DNA of 64,000 nt from Streptomyces sp. TS71-3 (GTDB taxonomy: Bacteria > Actinomycetota > Actinomycetes > Streptomycetales > Streptomycetaceae): the NCBI RefSeq assembly GCF_018327685.1, contig NZ_BNEL01000001.1, positions 3,224,001 through 3,288,000 on the forward strand, given 5' to 3'. The notes beneath the pieces were generated by a model that was given only the letters and a program-made list of their open reading frames with translations, ran no database searches and was not told where the DNA came from. The translations under genes were made by a program, and so were the position numbers. Each line of letters begins with the position of its first letter. Position 1 is the stretch's first letter. Positions 7,857 to 14,680 of this stretch are shown here, piece by piece.

Positions 7857-8732
7857 TCAGCGGCGGCGTGTACCGCTCGCGCCGCCCGCACCCCGGGCCG
7901 GCTCCCGGCCGCCCGCGCCCCGGGCCGGCTCCCGGCCCGCGAACCCCGCGCCGCGTGCGGTTCGCGGGGCGAGCCGGGTGCTGAAGACGGCGAGGAAGGG
8001 GTTGGCCCGGTACTCCTTCCAGAACTCCCGGCCGCGGCGGCGCACGGCGTCCTCGGGGACGGTCAGCGGCAGCCAGGAGAACTCCGTGAACCCCGCGTCC
8101 CGCGCGGCCCGGTCGTACATCTCGGCACGGGCGAACTGCGCCGGGAAGTGGATGGCGGGGGACGTGTGGGCGGTCGCCTGCACCTGCGTGCCGAACGGGG
8201 TCTCTCCGACCGGTACGAACGACCATCCGTACCGCGGCGACGACGGTCCGCCGAAGTCGAAGTCCGGGTTCTGCGTGGCGCCCACGAAGCGCCGCCCGGG
8301 TGCCAGGTTCCGGGCCACGGAGGACAGCATCGCGGTCAGGGTCACCAGATCGGCGGCGTAGTTGAGGAGCCACGCGCCGGTCGCCAGGTCGAAGCGGCCG
8401 AGAGCGGGCAGATCGGTGGCGTCCCCCACCTGGTAGTCGATGCCGAGCGGCTCCTCGTGCTCCTGCCGGCGTGCCATCTCGACCATCGCGGCGGACAGGT
8501 CGACGCCGAGGCAGCGGCCGGCGCCGCGGCGGCGCAGCTCGCGCGTGTAGTGGCCGGTCCCGCAGGCGAAGTCGATGACGCGCATGCCGGTCACATCGCC
8601 GCAGGCGTCCAGCACCGAGGCGTCCTCCGCCTCGGCCGCGGGAAGGGACTTGACGTCCTGGTAGTGGCCGCCGATCGAGTCGTAGGCGGATGGACTCTCC
8701 GTGCCCCCGAGAGGCGAAGCGTGGCTGCTCAT
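7857..8732 (-). CDS. SAM-dependent methyltransferase of the small-peptide cluster
   Basis: The product has 291 residues. Class I methyltransferase motif I is VIDFACGTGHYTREL (residues 51-65), followed by CLGVDLSAAMVEMAR and the acidic motif YQVGDATDLPALGRFD. The family resembles UbiE/toxoflavin-synthase-like enzymes. It has aagggaa 7 nt before the ATG. The last about 30 residues contain a direct duplication GREPARGAGG caused by a 27-bp DNA repeat, a low-complexity tail unlikely to matter for catalysis. It is the last gene of the operon running from 13062 and could methylate the peptide product. Confidence 0.85.
   Translation of the reverse strand: MSSHASPLGGTESPSAYDSIGGHYQDVKSLPAAEAEDASVLDACGDVTGMRVIDFACGTGHYTRELRRRGAGRCLGVDLSAAMVEMARRQEHEEPLGIDYQVGDATDLPALGRFDLATGAWLLNYAADLVTLTAMLSSVARNLAPGRRFVGATQNPDFDFGGPSSPRYGWSFVPVGETPFGTQVQATAHTSPAIHFPAQFARAEMYDRAARDAGFTEFSWLPLTVPEDAVRRRGREFWKEYRANPFLAVFSTRLAPRTARGAGFAGREPARGAGGREPARGAGGASGTRRR
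7884..7937. repeat. 27-bp direct duplication in methyltransferase 3' end
   Basis: Two adjacent copies of gcccgcRccccgggccggct-type sequence (7884-7910 and 7911-7937) differ at one base and encode the repeated GREPARGAG tail. Confidence 0.8.
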
Positions 8733-8830
8733 CGGGGTTCCCTTCTGTTACAGCGGCGTGGGGCCGCGCGTGGGGTGGTGCGTGGTGCGCCGTCGTCCAC
8801 CGGGCACCCCCGTGCGTCCCGCGGACACGG

Positions 8831-10141
8831 TCATGCCGTGTCCGACGTGCCGGAGACCGCGGCGGCGGGGCGCCCGGCGGGGGCCGCGGGCGGGACGTCC
8901 CAGCCGGTCCGCGCGTTCAGCAGCAGCCAGCACAGCGGCAGCACGGTGATGGCGCCGAGCGTCAGGAAGACGCCCCGGACGGGAAGCAGGCTGCTGCAGA
9001 CGCTGATCACCAGGGGACCCAGAGCCTCGGCCCCGCCGCACACCAGCCGCCACAGACCCCACAGCCGCCCGATGTACTCGTTCGGCATGGTCCGGTAGAG
9101 CAGGACCTCGGCGGCCACGCTGAGGACGTTGTACGCGCCGAAGAGCCCGACCATGGCGATCGTCGCGACCACGGGCACCCTGACCGCCATCAGGCACAGG
9201 CCGCACGCCATGGCCAGCAGGGCCCCGAGGGCGACGTTCCCCATCCGCACGCGGGACTTCTCACCGGTGAGCCGGGTGGCCCACAGGGCGCCGGCGGTGG
9301 CGCACAGGTTGACCACAGTGAGGACGAACCCCACCTGCCCGCTGGAGAGCCGCAGCTGGTCGCGCAGGTAGAACAGCGACAGATTGCGGCTTCCGGTGCC
9401 GGCGAGCAGTTCGACGGAGGCCACCAGCAGCATCGACGTGAACACCACGCGGCTGCCCCGCAGCACCCGCCAGCCGGCCAGGATGGACCGGGCGAAGCCC
9501 TCCGACGCCTCCGCGCCGCCGCCCTCCCGGGGCGGCTTCACCGCGCTGAACCACGCGGCGACGGGCACGAGGAACGTGAGCAGGTTCAGCCAGAGCAGGC
9601 CGAGATAGCCCAGCGGACCCACCAGCGCGCCGGCCAGCAGCGGCCCCAGCACCGTGGTGACCTGGTACGAGGCCGACTGGACGCCCTTGGCCTGACCGGA
9701 CTGGTCGGGGAAGAGGACGGGCAGGCTCGCGAACCAGCCGCTGCGGTACACCGCGCCGCCGAGCTGGACGCTCAACTCGCAGAGCACCAGGGCCCAGGCG
9801 CCGGGGCGCGCGCCGCTGGTGAGCACGAGGATCAGCGCCAGCACGGCGGCGAACTGGATGGCGAGCCCCGAGACGACCAGCTTGCGCTTGCCGTACCGGT
9901 CGGCGAGGTGCCCCAGCAGCGGCCCGCTGGCGAGCAGCGCGACGGGGGTCGCCGCGCTGATCATCGCCATGATCTGCACGGAGCCGGTCAGGTCGTACGA
10001 CAGCAGCGGCAGGGCGACCGCGTAGATCCCGTCACCCAGGTTGTTCGCGAAGACCCCCGAGCTGAACGCGACGAACCGGGTCTGCCGCCACAGCGGGCGC
10101 GGCGGCCCGGACGCCGGCTGCTCGGTCTCGTGCACGCTCAC
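8831..10141 (-). CDS. MFS exporter of the small-peptide cluster
   Basis: The product has 436 residues and about 12 predicted membrane helices. Motif A is LLGHLADRYGKRKLVV near residue 75. The overall pattern (SSGVFANNLGDGIYAVALPLL at the N-terminus) is that of MFS_3/enterobactin-exporter-like proteins often found in natural-product clusters. The GTG start overlaps the TGA of the propeller gene by four bases (GTGA), so the two are translationally coupled. Export of the mature peptide is the obvious role in this context, but it is inferred. Confidence 0.88.
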   Translation of the reverse strand: MSVHETEQPASGPPRPLWRQTRFVAFSSGVFANNLGDGIYAVALPLLSYDLTGSVQIMAMISAATPVALLASGPLLGHLADRYGKRKLVVSGLAIQFAAVLALILVLTSGARPGAWALVLCELSVQLGGAVYRSGWFASLPVLFPDQSGQAKGVQSASYQVTTVLGPLLAGALVGPLGYLGLLWLNLLTFLVPVAAWFSAVKPPREGGGAEASEGFARSILAGWRVLRGSRVVFTSMLLVASVELLAGTGSRNLSLFYLRDQLRLSSGQVGFVLTVVNLCATAGALWATRLTGEKSRVRMGNVALGALLAMACGLCLMAVRVPVVATIAMVGLFGAYNVLSVAAEVLLYRTMPNEYIGRLWGLWRLVCGGAEALGPLVISVCSSLLPVRGVFLTLGAITVLPLCWLLLNARTGWDVPPAAPAGRPAAAVSGTSDTA

Positions 10142-12039
10142 GCGCGGTCCCGGCGGCCGGGATCCACCGGCCTGAGGTACTGGTCCCGCACGCGCTCCGG
10201 CCCCTCCTTCGTCAGGCGGTAGGTCCGCAGCCAGCCGCCCCGCCCGCCGACCAGCAGGTACGGGGTGCCGTCAGCGCTGCGTACGGCGTGCAGGGCCTTG
10301 GTGATGTCGGGCATCGGCTCGATCAGCCCGAGCAGTTCGGGGGTGACCTCAGGGCCGGCCGGGTGGGGATCGGTGTACACGCCCAACTGGTGCCCGTACG
10401 TGCACGTGTACAACCTGCCGTCCACGACGACGGTGTCCTCGGCCGTGTTCTCCAGCAGCTCCGAGAAGACGCGCAGCACGTTCCCCGTGTCCGGGTCGAA
10501 CTCGTGGACACCGACGCCGCCCATGACGAACATCCGGTCGCCGTCGAACCGGAAGCGCTTGCAGTACGCCTCCTGGCTCATGGCGGCCACCCACCGGTCG
10601 GCGTGCGAGTCGCGGGCGACCCGGCGCACGACCGCGTTGCGCCCGCCGAGGAGGCGGTCACCGTCGGGGGTGTAGGCCCCGGCCCAGATCGGCGCGTTGT
10701 CCACCTCAAGGGTGTCCGTCACCTCGCCCGTCTCGGCGTCCAGTTCGTACGCGCCGAAGTTGCAGGTGAGCAGCACCCGGGAACCGCTCGGGTCGACGGA
10801 CACGGTGTGCAGCCTGGCGCCCGGGGCGGTGTGCCACACCAGCGCCCCGTCCTCCCGGGCACGGAAGGCCACCTGGCTCCGGGTGACGCCGACCCATCCG
10901 CCGTCGTCCAGCGGCACCACGCGGCGGGTGAGACCGACACCGTGGTCGTGCTGCGCCTTGATGCGCACGCCGATCTCGCTGGGCGGGCCGTCCCGCTCGA
11001 TGATCAGCTCGGCCACGCCCTCGTCCACCCCCGCGAGCAGGCGGTCCGGCCGGTCGGGATGGGCCTCGATGTCCCAGAAGGACTGGTGGCGGAACGAGGA
11101 GCGGGCCAGGCGCGTGCCGTCGGGCGTCAGCGCCGTGATGACGCCGTCCTGGGTGAGGACGAAGAGCCGGTCACTCCGGTCGGAGAGCGTGAGGTCGCTG
11201 ATGTTGTGGCCGAACGTGGCCACCTTGCGGTCGATCCTCAGCTCGGGCGTGCTGTTGTCGAAGGCGTACAGCTCGCTGTCGAACCCGCCCGAGTACGCCC
11301 AGCGGTGGTCCGGGGAGAACTTCAACACCTCGACGTCGTCCGTGGCGAACGCCACGCTGTCCACGACCTGGCCGTCGTCCGTGAGGGTGACGATGCCGTT
11401 CGTCTTGTTTCCCATCTCGCCGGCGCCGTTGTCCTGGGTGACCCAGAAGCGCTCGTGGCGGAAGTCCCAGACGACGCGGTGCAGGTTGGACTCGTCGTCC
11501 ACCTGGACCTGCACGGGGAAGTCCATCTCGTCGACGTTGCCGAGGAAGAGCTGTCCCTGCTTGTCGGTGACCGCGTGCAGGGTGGGGTGCCCGAAGTCGA
11601 ACCACTCCAGGTACTCGGAGCTCATGGACGGGACGATCCGGTCCACGCGGAACGTGTGCAGGTCGATGACCACCATCTGCAGGTAGCCGTTGTTCACGTA
11701 GACCTTGTCGTTCCAGATGCCGATGCCCCGGTTCACGACCGGCGACGGCTCCTCGCCCGGAAGCAGCGAATCGCCGCGCAGGCGGGCGGCGTCGAGGTGG
11801 TCGAGGAGGTCGAGCGAGGGCAGCGACCAGCGGCCGATCCCTCCGTACTTGTCCTTGGTGACGACGTATTCGCCGGACACCGCGACCGTGTAGATCGGCT
11901 GCCCGTTCGGAACGAGAGTCGACGAACGCAGGAGGTTGAGGTCCTCGTCGAGCAGGTGCACCCGGCCCGCCACGTCCGTGGCGAGGAGTTTGCCGTCTCC
12001 GATGTGGAGTATGCGAACGGTTCGGCTGGGCATTTCCAT
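10138..12039 (-). CDS. Large WD40/YVTN-like beta-propeller protein of the small-peptide cluster
   Basis: The product has 633 residues. No enzyme motif is recognised, but repeated propeller blades are evident (for example GKLLATDVAGRVHLLDEDL, RLFVLTQDGVITALTPDGT, RVLLTCNFGAYELDAETGE). The number of blades suggests two fused propellers. There is no signal peptide, so it is cytoplasmic. ATG 12039 has ggaggac 8-9 nt upstream and is preferred over an ATG 13 codons earlier. It is coupled to the MFS gene and follows the two peptide genes after a hairpin. It could bind the precursor peptide or organise the modifying enzymes, and a hydrolytic role cannot be excluded. Confidence 0.8.
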   Translation of the reverse strand: MEMPSRTVRILHIGDGKLLATDVAGRVHLLDEDLNLLRSSTLVPNGQPIYTVAVSGEYVVTKDKYGGIGRWSLPSLDLLDHLDAARLRGDSLLPGEEPSPVVNRGIGIWNDKVYVNNGYLQMVVIDLHTFRVDRIVPSMSSEYLEWFDFGHPTLHAVTDKQGQLFLGNVDEMDFPVQVQVDDESNLHRVVWDFRHERFWVTQDNGAGEMGNKTNGIVTLTDDGQVVDSVAFATDDVEVLKFSPDHRWAYSGGFDSELYAFDNSTPELRIDRKVATFGHNISDLTLSDRSDRLFVLTQDGVITALTPDGTRLARSSFRHQSFWDIEAHPDRPDRLLAGVDEGVAELIIERDGPPSEIGVRIKAQHDHGVGLTRRVVPLDDGGWVGVTRSQVAFRAREDGALVWHTAPGARLHTVSVDPSGSRVLLTCNFGAYELDAETGEVTDTLEVDNAPIWAGAYTPDGDRLLGGRNAVVRRVARDSHADRWVAAMSQEAYCKRFRFDGDRMFVMGGVGVHEFDPDTGNVLRVFSELLENTAEDTVVVDGRLYTCTYGHQLGVYTDPHPAGPEVTPELLGLIEPMPDITKALHAVRSADGTPYLLVGGRGGWLRTYRLTKEGPERVRDQYLRPVDPGRRDRA

Positions 12040-12145
12040 GGCTGCTGTCCTCCAGGCGGCTCCGGTGTCGGGGGCCATGTCGTTTCGTCCGGCGATGTCG
12101 TGGGGGAACGCCCCGGGAGTGCCCAGCTCGTCGACGGCCGGGGGG

Positions 12146-12179
12146 CTCGGGGGCGCTCTGTCGTATGAGCGCCCCCGAG
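12146..12179 (-). terminator. 13-bp perfect hairpin after the peptide genes (attenuator)
   Basis: ctcgggggcgctc and gagcgcccccgag form a perfect 13-bp stem with an 8-nt loop. It stands 13 nt after the second peptide stop and 106 nt before the propeller start. Placed inside one operon, it would give abundant short transcripts for the peptides and partial read-through to the modification and export genes, as in many bacteriocin clusters. Confidence 0.7.
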
Positions 12180-12192
12180 TAACGGCCTTGTC

Positions 12193-12234
12193 CTACTTGA
12201 CGGCCCTGGCGTAACGGCGCACGGGCTTGGTCAT
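12193..12234 (-). CDS. 13-residue candidate RiPP precursor, copy 1
   Basis: It encodes MTKPVRRYARAVK followed by TAG. The ATG is preceded by GGGGAGGTGA, a near-maximal match to the 3' end of 16S rRNA, 5 nt upstream, far stronger than any other ribosome site nearby. The peptide is identical to copy 2, and the codons differ only at one proline third base plus the stop, so the amino-acid sequence is conserved after duplication. It is basic (KP-RR-R-K) with one tyrosine. It sits between a flavin reductase gene and genes for a propeller, exporter and methyltransferase on the same strand. A regulatory leader peptide is the main alternative. Confidence 0.72.
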   Translation of the reverse strand: MTKPVRRYARAVK

Positions 12235-12248
12235 GTCAGTCACCTCCC
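12235..12248 (-). promoter_or_regulatory. Exceptionally strong Shine-Dalgarno site of peptide copy 1
   Basis: Read on the minus strand, GGGGAGGTGACTGAC precedes the ATG. GGAGGTGA is complementary to the anti-SD TCACCTCC, and spacing is optimal. The same element recurs before copy 2. Confidence 0.8.
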
Positions 12249-12279
12249 CTCACGGCTGGCACCGGACTGGGATCAGGCC

Positions 12280-12321
12280 TTACTTGACGGCCCTGGCGTA
12301 ACGGCGCACCGGCTTGGTCAT
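12280..12321 (-). CDS. 13-residue candidate RiPP precursor, copy 2
   Basis: It encodes the same MTKPVRRYARAVK with a TAA stop. It lies 87 bp upstream of copy 1, and the duplicated block includes the Shine-Dalgarno sequence (GGGAGGTGA, 5 nt before ATG). Conservation of all 13 codons in frame together with the ribosome site is strong evidence of translation. The FMN-reductase-like gene ends 123 bp upstream, so the two peptides are probably co-transcribed with it. No leader/core boundary or protease site can be recognised in so short a peptide, as is also true of other minimal RiPP precursors. Confidence 0.72.
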   Translation of the reverse strand: MTKPVRRYARAVK

Positions 12322-12335
12322 CTCAGTCACCTCCC
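12322..12335 (-). promoter_or_regulatory. Exceptionally strong Shine-Dalgarno site of peptide copy 2
   Basis: GGGAGGTGACTGAG on the minus strand, with the same GGAGGTGA core and spacing as copy 1. Confidence 0.8.
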
Positions 12336-12444
12336 AACCGCGGATCGGGGACGTGTGGCTTTTGCGACTCGCGGGACGGAACCACTTCGACATCCGGCGA
12401 GCGACTGTGAGAAAAGGGGAAGGAAAGGCGAATTGCCGGGAGAC

Positions 12445-13062
12445 TCAGACGGCCGGGGTGCCGGCCGGCTGGAGGGGGCCCTCGGGGGAGGGGACCGGGT
12501 CCGCCTCCGGTTCGGGGAGGGCGACGGAGAGCAGTCCGTCGACGAACTCCACCAGCAGGGCGGACAGCGCGGGGTCCACGAGTTCCCCGTCGCGGCACGG
12601 CAGCAGGTCGGCCTTGGCGACGGCCACGATCGGATGGTCGAACACGGCGGCCCCGGCGCAGTCCAGCACGTCGCGCAGGATCTCCTGCGACTCCGCCGCG
12701 CCGTTCGACCCGGGGGAGGCGCTCATCGTGAAGACGGGCACGTCGGTCAGCACGCCCTCGCCGGCGGGCCGGGACAGCCAGTCGACGGCGTTCTTCAGCG
12801 CGCCGGGGGGAGCACCGTTGTAGGAAGGGGTGCAGATCAGCATGGCGTCCGCCGCCTCGACCATCGCGCGGGCGGCCACGACGGGCGGCGGGGCGTCCTC
12901 GCCGTCCACGTCGTCGTTGAAGTAGGGAAGGGAGCCGATCTCCAGTACAGAGGTGTGGATCGAGCTGTCCCGCTCACCGATGACGCGCCGTGCCGTCGCC
13001 AGCAGCGCGCTGTTCAGCGAGTCGCGCCTCAAGCTGCCAGAGACGAGAATGATGCTGGTCAC
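12445..13062 (-). CDS. NADPH-dependent FMN reductase-like flavoprotein
   Basis: The product has 205 residues. The FMN phosphate loop is GSLRRDSLN (residues 9-17) and the flavin-contacting segment is SYNGAPPGALKNAVDWLSR (around residue 80), both diagnostic of the NADPH:FMN reductase/azoreductase (flavodoxin-fold) family. The C-terminal about 25 residues are proline-rich and variable. The start is GTG 13062 with aaggag 6 nt upstream. It is the first gene of the small-peptide operon. It could reduce flavin for a partner oxidase or itself act on the peptide tyrosine, but neither is demonstrated. Confidence 0.9.
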   Translation of the reverse strand: MTSIILVSGSLRRDSLNSALLATARRVIGERDSSIHTSVLEIGSLPYFNDDVDGEDAPPPVVAARAMVEAADAMLICTPSYNGAPPGALKNAVDWLSRPAGEGVLTDVPVFTMSASPGSNGAAESQEILRDVLDCAGAAVFDHPIVAVAKADLLPCRDGELVDPALSALLVEFVDGLLSVALPEPEADPVPSPEGPLQPAGTPAV

Positions 13063-13152
13063 ATCGGCTCCTTACCTCGTACTTCGTGCTGCCCTCTGCG
13101 AGATTCGACCGCCCCGTTGGATACGTCCGCCGGGGCACCGCCTCGGCGGGAG

Positions 13153-13172
13153 CCACCGGGGCACCCCGGTGG
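13153..13172. promoter_or_regulatory. Palindrome upstream of the small-peptide operon
   Basis: ccaccgggg-ca-ccccggtgg is a perfect 9-bp inverted repeat 91 bp before the GTG of the FMN-reductase-like gene. It is an operator candidate, but no cluster regulator is recognised next to it. Confidence 0.35.
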
Positions 13173-13365
13173 GAACCTCATCCCTCATCAGGTCGCCCAC
13201 ACTGGTTACACGGCTTCCCGATGCGCTCCTCTTCCGTTCCCGTTCGGGTCCCGGTTCCGGGTGAGGGGTCGGCAGGGGGACGGAACGCCCTGGTCCGGGC
13301 GGTCCCGGCGTGTACGGGTTCCGTGCGTGCCGGTGTGCTCGCGCACGCGCGGCCCGGTCTCCGGC

Positions 13366-13399
13366 CGGTCGCCGCGGGCCCAGCAGCCCGCGGCGACCG
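13366..13399 (-). terminator. Hairpin terminator after the P5CR-like gene
   Basis: A perfect 14-bp stem, cggtcgccgcgggc with gcccgcggcgaccg, has a 6-nt loop and lies 33 bp past the stop codon at 13433. It suggests that the reductase gene is not part of the small-peptide transcript. Confidence 0.65.
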
Positions 13400-13432
13400 C
13401 ACCGGCGCGGCGCCCGCCCCCCGCCCGCGCGG

Positions 13433-14197
13433 TTATCCGAGATCGGCGAGGAGAGCGTCGAGTGTACGGGTCAGGGCCTCGGAGTTGGACGCGTCGAACC
13501 ACGTGGTGCGGACGCGCTCGTTGTTGCCGTTCGGGGTCTCGTGGCCCGCCGCGAGCTGGTGCAGGGAGCGGGTCTCGTCGCCCAGGGAGCGGCCGACCTC
13601 CTGGTAGAGGCCCCGCACGTAGCAGTCGGCGTCGCCGGCGGCGATGCCGTGGCGGGTGGCCCAGGAGGAGATGGTGGCCAGGAACCAGTACTGGGTGGCC
13701 ACCGTTCCGGTCAGTGCGGACAGGACGTTGAAGAGCGCCTCGTCCGCGACCGGGAGCACCCCGCCCAGGCGCTCGAAGAGGGAGTCCGCCGCCGGGTGCG
13801 ACCCGTACGTCACCGTGATGCAGCGGCGTTCGCGCACGGAGGGCAGCGGGATGGCCCGGACGAGAGGAGCGTCGGTGGCGAGAGCCTGGCGCAGCTCGTC
13901 GTTGCCGACGCCGGCCATCAGGTTGACCACGATCCTGCCGCCGTCCACCCGCAGCCCGTCGAGCGCTTCGTGCCGGTCCCGGGGGCGCACGGCGAGGATC
14001 ACCAGCTCGGAACGGTCCACCACCGCCTGGTTGCCGGCGCACACCTGGACGCTCTCGTAGCGCTCGGACAGCTCCGCGGCCGCCCTGGCCCCCCGCGGCG
14101 ACAGGTGGATCTCCGGTGCCTCCTCGACGCCGTCGCACAGGCCGTCCACGATGGCCCCGGCGATCTCGCCGACGCCGATGATCCCGATGCGTTCCAC
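13433..14197 (-). CDS. Pyrroline-5-carboxylate reductase-like oxidoreductase
   Basis: The product has 254 residues, starting with GTG (ERIGIIGVGEIAGAIVDGL) and with gaggag 8 nt upstream. The N-terminal Rossmann motif GVGEIA and the segments ILAVRPRDRHEAL and RAIPLPSVRERRCITVTYG match the ProC/P5CR family, where IPLPSV resembles the conserved MPNTP-type loop. The C-terminal dimerisation helices are less canonical, and proline biosynthesis normally has its own proC. A cyclic imine reductase or a 2-oxoacid/imine reductase role is possible. It is separated from the small-peptide operon by a hairpin. Confidence 0.8.
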   Translation of the reverse strand: MERIGIIGVGEIAGAIVDGLCDGVEEAPEIHLSPRGARAAAELSERYESVQVCAGNQAVVDRSELVILAVRPRDRHEALDGLRVDGGRIVVNLMAGVGNDELRQALATDAPLVRAIPLPSVRERRCITVTYGSHPAADSLFERLGGVLPVADEALFNVLSALTGTVATQYWFLATISSWATRHGIAAGDADCYVRGLYQEVGRSLGDETRSLHQLAAGHETPNGNNERVRTTWFDASNSEALTRTLDALLADLG

Positions 14198-14374
14198 TGT
14201 GTCTCCTCGTCGTGCCGTCAGTGGTGCCCATACTGGCCCGCACCGGGTGGCCCGCCCGCGGCGGGCGGCCCGCACTCCGTCACGGCGGTGCGCGCGGGCT
14301 GCCGCGTCATGGCGGTGCGCGCGGGCCGCCCGCTGGAACGGGATCGTGAGGGGCCGCCGAGCTGCCGGACCTAG

Positions 14375-14602
14375 GTCGTGTCCGGCGGATCTTCGTGGGC
14401 CCGCGACTCCCCCACTGCCTGAAGGGCGTGGGTGGGGGTACCTCCCACGCCCGTTCAGGGCAGTGGGGGAGTGCCCCCAGCACCGCACCTCGCCGCGTTG
14501 TCGGAGTCATCCGGGTACGCCCCGTACGAGGATGATCCTCCGCCTTGCGATGCACGGCACCAGACGCCGCAGGCTGATCCACGAAGATCCGCCGGACACG
14601 AC
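14375..14602. mobile_element. MITE, 228 bp, CTAG-flanked, with nested palindrome
   Basis: The ends are gtcgtgtccggcggatcttc and the exact complement, and CTAG flanks both sides (14371-14374 and 14603-14606). It is the same family and orientation as the copy at 3994, and the body is nearly identical except for a 67-bp palindromic insertion at 14406-14472. It carries no gene. Confidence 0.82.
14406..14472. repeat. 67-bp palindromic repeat inserted in the MITE
   Basis: actcccccactgcc ... ggcagtgggggagt folds back over most of its length with a centre around ggtacctcc. It is absent from the shorter MITE copy, so it is a second, nested repeat element. Confidence 0.7.
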
Positions 14603-14680
14603 CTAGTCGGGATCGGCAGGGATCTGGCCGGACCCCAGCCGACGTCAGCCGGAATCAGTCGGGGTCCGCCTGGCCGGGAT

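Larger units (their letters stand above)
13063..13432. other. Gap upstream of the small-peptide operon
   Basis: This 370-bp stretch has no convincing gene. It should contain the operon promoter. A perfect palindrome ccaccgggg-ca-ccccggtgg lies at 13153-13172, about 90 bp before the flavin reductase start, and may be an operator. A terminator hairpin for the upstream reductase gene lies at 13366-13399. Confidence 0.5.

Noticed and set aside
6257..7891. Minus-strand open frame opposite the MFS exporter
   Set aside because: It is rich in Arg/Gly/Gln with no domain, an antisense shadow of the transporter with its clear membrane helices.
10288..12168. Long plus-strand open frame of about 620 codons opposite the propeller gene
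   Set aside because: It has no start signal or family motifs, and its composition is the antisense of a high-GC gene. The minus-strand propeller has blades, a ribosome site and operon coupling.
12193..12321. Regulatory leader peptides for attenuation
   Set aside because: Two identical copies, each with a maximal ribosome site, and no terminator/antiterminator overlapping them make a product-coding role more likely, though this alternative is not fully excluded.
13433..14197. P5CR-like gene as part of the peptide operon
   Set aside because: A strong hairpin and a 370-bp gap separate it from the flavin reductase gene; co-transcription is not supported.
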